Below are positions 30,601-36,600 of a DNA stretch of 54,632 bases, in pieces. Below the pieces are notes generated by a model, which did no database searches, was not told the origin of the DNA, and was given only the letters and a program-made list of their open reading frames with translations. The DNA comes from Kiloniellales bacterium. Its GTDB lineage: Bacteria; Pseudomonadota; Alphaproteobacteria; Kiloniellales; JAKSDN01. Position 1 is the stretch's first letter. Each line of letters starts with the position of its first letter. The translations under genes were made by a program, and so were the position numbers. Location: positions 1 through 54,632 of the forward strand of contig JANQLT010000180.1 of assembly GCA_028280455.1 (NCBI GenBank), read 5' to 3'.

Positions 30601-33600
30601 TTGGTGGTCAGGATCGCCTGGGACTGGCCGTCGGTCGGTGCGGCCATGTGGGCGAGCTGCACCTTGATGTTGTCGATCTTGACCTGATCATTGTTGTCGA
30701 CGTAGCGACTGGTGTGGACCTCGACCTTGTCGACATCCAGGAAGTTGACGACCTTGGTGCCGTTCGAGGTGTTGTGTCGGATCGTGTAGCGACCGACCTC
30801 CTCGCCGTCGCGATACGCGGTCAGGGTGACCGTCTCGTATTGATTATCCAGCTCGTTCTTCTCGAGGTCGAAGCGGAACAGATTGAAGCGTCCGCCGTCC
30901 TCGGCCGTGATATCGAAGTAGTCGCTCTGGTCGTGATCGTTGGCTTCGCCGCCGCCATTGTCGTCGATCAGCAGCTCGTGGTCCGAGAGGTAGGTATCGA
31001 TCTGGAAGCCGGAGCTGCGGGTGTCCTCGAAGCGGATTCCGTCCTCGGTGTAGACATCGGGGTCGGAATCGTGGGCGCGCGAGAAGGTGATGGTGCGGAT
31101 CGGCGCGTTGAGCTTGCCGACGGTGTCGACGTCGCCGCTGGTCATCCAGCCGGCGAAGGGGTCGTCGTTGAAGAAGTCGTCTCCAGAGCCGACCATCTTC
31201 TTGATCGGCCCCTCGAAGCTGCCATTGATGGGCATGGCGTTGTCTTCATAGACGTCCACCGCCATGAGCGGCAGCTTGAACTTCATGTCGTCCAGGAAGG
31301 CGAAATCGGGGTAGCTACCCTCCAGGCCATGGTTGAAGTCCGTCTTCAGGACGATCTTGTCGACGTCCATGAAGGTCGAGGGCAGCAGGATGGTCTCGGG
31401 CGTCCAGATGTAGTCGCCGTCCAGCTCGAACTCGCCGACCAGCTCGCCGTCGAGGAAGCCGAAGAACTTGATGGACTCGCCCTGCCAGCCCTCGAAGCTC
31501 TCCTTGTCGACGGAGAAGCTGATGAAGCTGAAGCGCTGGCCGTCATCGGCGGTGATCTTCAGGACGTCGCCCTTGGAGAGGCCCAGCTCGCGGCTGCCTT
31601 CCTCCTCGTCGTAGACCACGTCCTTCAGGATGACCGGGCCCCGGTAGACCTGGAAGTTGAGGCCGTCCTCCTCGTAGACGTCGCCGCCGCCCGGACCGAA
31701 GGCGCCCTCGACCTCGTTGTCGCGGCCCTCGCCGCCCGACAGGATCTCCTTCCGGCCATCGCCGAAGTCGACGACCACCAGCTTGCCGAACATCGGCTTA
31801 TCGGCGACCGCCTTGTTGTTCACCATGATGGTGGTGGAGTTGTAGAAGTGCGGCACGCCGAGCTCTTGGCCGTCGAAGACCGTGAACTTGAGCGACCAAT
31901 CGTTGAGCGTGCCGGTCCCGTTCATGCCCATGGTGACGGCGAGGTCGAGAACGTCGAACCAGCCGCCGTTCTGGCCGCCGACCGAGGGATCCTCGTCGCC
32001 GCCCTCGGCCGAGTTCCAGTCGTAGCCGAGGTAGATGATCTGGCCGTCGCCTAGTGCCGGGTTCTCGAAAAGCACCACCGTCGAACCCGAGCCGTTCTCG
32101 TAGATCGAGGTCGAGCTGCCGTCCGGGAGACCGTTCAGGAAGTTCGTGGCGTCGGCCGGATCGAGACCGGCCGGCCCGGCGCCGAAGATGGTGCCCGCGG
32201 CGCCCGCGGTCTTGGTGCTCGCGAGGCCGTCATTCCGGCCCTCGGTCAGCGAGAACCCGAAGAGCTCGTTCAGAAGATCCGCGGTTCGGCCGTCATCGGA
32301 GCCGTTGACGATCAGCTTGCCGCCTTCCTCGACGAAGGTGCGGATGGCATTGAGCGCGTCGATGTCGAAGCCGCCGGGCGACCCGGAAAGGCCGTCCTCG
32401 TTGACCTCCTGCTCCGGGATCACGAAGACCTGCTTGCCCTGGAGCGCGTCTGCCAGGTTTTCGCCCAGCTCCACGGTGGTCATCACGTTGTGGCCGAGCA
32501 CCGTGCCGAGCGTGTGCTGGATCTCATCGGACTCGGCGTTGCCGAAGTTCTCGCCGCCGGACACGTCCTCGAAGGTGTCGACGAAGAGGCCGTTGTCGAA
32601 GACCAGGACCTCGCGAGGATCGCCGTCCTCCTCGAGATCGAGGACCTTGATGGTCCAGTAGCCGTTCGGGTCCTCGCCCTTGAAGGCCGCCATGGCGGAC
32701 TCGGGCGTCAGCTCCGGCTGCAGCACGCCGTCGACGAAGACCGCGTCGCTAACCGGGTTGTTGGCCTGGTCGTCCCAGGTCGTGCCCTCGAAGACGTTGG
32801 CGAAGTTGCTCGGGTCGGCCTCGCCCTTGACGATGAGCACGCGCGTGCCGTCCGGCGAGATGAGCCGGATGGCCAGCGAGCCGGAATCCGGGTGGCTGAT
32901 GTCCGTGAAGAGATCGACGTCCTTGATCGTGCCCTTGACGCCCTCGACCCAGATGCGGTCGACGGTCGGCTCGGCGTCGAGGCGCCGGTCGCTGGGCTCG
33001 TGGGAGATCCTCTTGGTGACCTCGCCGGACTCGAAGGGGTCGTACATGACCAGGCTGAGCTGGTCCTCGGGGATGGTCTTGAGCCAGAGGCCGGCGTCGC
33101 CCAGCGAGCCTTCGGACTTGACCAGGTTGAAGTCGTCCAGAATCAGGAACTCGCCGCCGGAGTCGACGCCGTCGAGGTTGATGACTTCCAGCGTGACCTT
33201 GCTGACGATCGGCGGGAAGGTCTCGGGCAGCACGATCGTGCCGACGTCGTTGTCGTCGTTGGCCGGGCTGTCGGCCGGATCGCCGGTGAAGTCGAACTGG
33301 AAGGTGCCGATCGGCTCGTCGTCGTCGTTGAAGGCAGTGACGACCAGCGATTCGCCCTCGTCGAGGCCCTCCTCGAGGATGGCGAAGGAGGTCAGCATGA
33401 AGGGCTTGCCGTCGTCATAGGTGATCGTGATGGCCTCGTTGCTCGGATTGAGCAGCAGGCCGCCATTGGCAAGCTGAATGTCCTGGTCGACCTCGTTGCT
33501 GTTCTGCGCCGTAAAGAGGAAGTCGTCTTCCTTGTAAACCTGCTTGCTGTTGTCACCGACCATCGGAATGCCGTCGAACTCGACGACACAGAGCTCGGGC

Positions 33601-36600
33601 GTCAGATCGGTGATCTCGATGGTCCAGATGCCGTTCGGGTTCTCGCCGACGAAGTTGGACAGGGCCGACTCGATGGTCAGCTTGCGGGAGCCGCCCGGGT
33701 CTGCGGAGACCGGCTTGTTGGCCTGGTCGTTCCAGAGCGTGCGGCTGCCGCGGAAATCGTTCTCAGACGTGAGCGTGACCGTCGTGCCCTCGGGCGAGGT
33801 CAGGGTGATGATCAGGTCGCTCTCGCTGGAATGGTCGAACAGCCTGGTGAGCAGGTCCACGTCGTGGATGATCTCGCCCTCGGGGACGTCCTCGATCAGG
33901 ATCTGCTGAACCGTGGTCTTGCCGCCGACGATCGGCAGCTCGTCCTCGGCCCGGCCGTGGTGCAGGTTCGGGTGCACCGAGAACTCGTGGTGCGTCTCGG
34001 TGGTGCGCACCATGACTTCGATGTTGAAGTCCTGGTCGTTGGACTTCTCGGCCTTCCACATCAGGCCGCCCAGGTCGACGTTCTGGACCCGCAGGTGATC
34101 CGGGATGCGGAAGAAGATCAGGCCCTCGTCCTCGTCGTAGAAGACCCGGACCTTGATGGTGTCCTGGATCACCAGCTCGGGGTTGGTCTCCGGGCCGACG
34201 TCGGGATCGTTGCTGTCGATCCGCGTGACGTCGATCCAGACCCAGTTCTGGCCGTCGTCGAAGAAGTCGCCGTTGTCCTCGCGGCCCTCGAACCAGCCGT
34301 CGCCGTCGCCGGCGCTCTCCAGCTCCGCCTCGCCGTTCTCGTCATCGTCATCGTCATCGTCGCGCCGGTCGATCTCGCCGAAGCCGATCATGAAGCCCGG
34401 CGGCAGGTCGTCGCCGCCGCTGAGATCGTTGATGTCGATCTTGACGAAGGTGACGGACTCCGTGCCGTCCGGATCGCGCACCATGAGGTCGAGGCCCTCG
34501 ATGGTGTGCTTGTTCTCGGTGTCGAGGTACTTCTGCGGCTTGACGAAGAAGTCAATGTCGGAGAGCGACAGACCGCCCTCGCCGCCCTCGTCGGCACCGA
34601 CGAAGGTCGCCTCGCCGGTGGCGATGTCGATGGTGTAGATCTCTTCGCCGACGTCGCTACCGCCGCGGGTGGCGAAGAGCACGCCGTCGTTCGGACGGAC
34701 TCCGAGTCCGTCGAAGAAGATCGGCTCGCCTTCGAAGGTCGTCTCGATCGTCGCCAGCACGCTGCCGTCGTTCGGATCGAGAATCATGATGACCGGCGTG
34801 TCTTCGGCGTCCTCCTCGCCCGGCGTCGTGCCGTCGTCGAGGACCGCCGTGAAGAACAGGGTGCCGCCCGGCGCGAAGGCGAGGCCGCCGCCACCGAGCG
34901 TGCCGGCTTCGGCGCCGGGATTGCCGATGACGGTGGCGATGCCGGTCGAGGTATCGATGAGGAACAGCTTGCCGGCGTTGGCCTCGTCGTTGCCGGCGCC
35001 GATACCGTAGAGGAAGCCGGTCTCGGGCTGGATCGCCAGGTCGGAGATGGCCAGCGAGGTGCTGAGCAGCGTGATGTTGTCGATCTGGACCCGATCGTCC
35101 TCGAAGCCACCCTCGAGATTGCCGCGCAGGCGGAAGTCGACACGGCTGACGTTGGCGAACTCCGGCGGCAGCTCGACGGTCTGCGGACCGGCGATGTCGT
35201 CCGCGGCGATTAGGAAGCTGGCGACTTCGTTGCCCTCGGCGTCGAAGCCCCGGATCTGCAGGCGCTCGTTGTCCTCGTCGCCCTCGACGTTGGCGAACTC
35301 GATGTCGAAGGAGACCAACGTGAAGGGCTTGCCGTCCGCCGAGGTGAGGCGCATGCGCGTCGAGTTGTCGTCGCCGTCGACCGGGTGCATGACCAGCTCG
35401 GAGTCGCCGGCCGGGTCGCTGTCGAAGTCGCCGATGTCGAGATCCCGCGGCTGCTCGCCGCGGGCGCGCAGGATGAATCCGTCCTCGACGTAGGTCTCGT
35501 CCTCGCTGACCACCTCGCCGAAGTCGATCACCCGCTCGATGGCCACGGCCAGCATCATGGTGATCGGCTCGCCGAGCACGTGACCGCTCCAGGGGTCGAG
35601 GCGATAGAGCGAGCTGAAGCGGCCGCCCTGTTCGCCCTCGATCGAGCTGGCGAAGGCCTCGCCGTTGTCCTGATTGACCGCCAGGCCGGTGAAGCCGAGC
35701 TTGTCCGGGCCCTCGTTCGGCTTGGTCTGGTCCCTACCGACCCGGTCGGCCTCGCCGTTGTCCTGGTCGACCATGAACAGCGCGCCGGGATCTTCGTCGG
35801 AGCCGCGGCCGGAGACCGCCAGCATCTTGATCGAGCCGGGCGTCTTGCCGTCGACCGCGACGTTGTCGATCAGCAGCCCGGAGTCGAAGAAGTCGTCGCC
35901 CTGGTCGAAGACGGCGATCGAGACGTGGAACACGCCGGTCTTCTCGAAGGTGAAGGAGAAGGGCTGCTTCAGGCGGTTGCTGTTGTCGTCGAAGCCGGTC
36001 TGCTGGTCGAAATCGAAGGCGCCGGGCTCTTCCGCGTCGTCCTGCAGGACTCGCAGGAACTCGGTCAGCGTGCCGAGGAAGATGACCTCGCCCAGGTCGT
36101 TGGTGATGGCGACGATCGCCATGTCGTTGCCTTCGTCGCCGAAGCCGCCGTCGAAGGCGTCGCGCTCGGCGCTGTCCTCGTCGGTCAGGAAGCTCCAGTC
36201 GAAGGTCAGCTCCTGGCCGGCCTTGACCCAGAACTTGCCCTTGATGGCCGAGCCCTCGAAGGGGTCCTGGTCGTCTTGCTGCCTGTCCTCGAGCTCCAGG
36301 AGATCCTCGACCTCCACGCCCATGAAGGCGGCCAGCTCTTCGATGGTCACGGCGTCGCCGACCGGATCGCCCGCCTCGCCGCCGCCCTCGTCGTCCGGCA
36401 GCGGGGTGCCGCGCGAGGTCAGCAACACCTGGTTGTCGCCCGAGGTCGGCTCGGCGCCGTTGCCGCCGCTGCCGACGATCTGCGCGTCGCCCAGGGCCGA
36501 CCAGCCTGAGAAGATGCCGAACTCGAAGTCGCCGTCGAAGGTCTTCATCGGGTTGTCTTCGACAACCATCAGATTGACCATGTGCCCCGGCGTGATGTCG

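Noticed and set aside
34341-34360. GTCATC hexanucleotide repeated three times in the adhesin gene
   Set aside because: It encodes an in-frame Asp run. Unit length six cannot shift the frame, so phase variation is unlikely.
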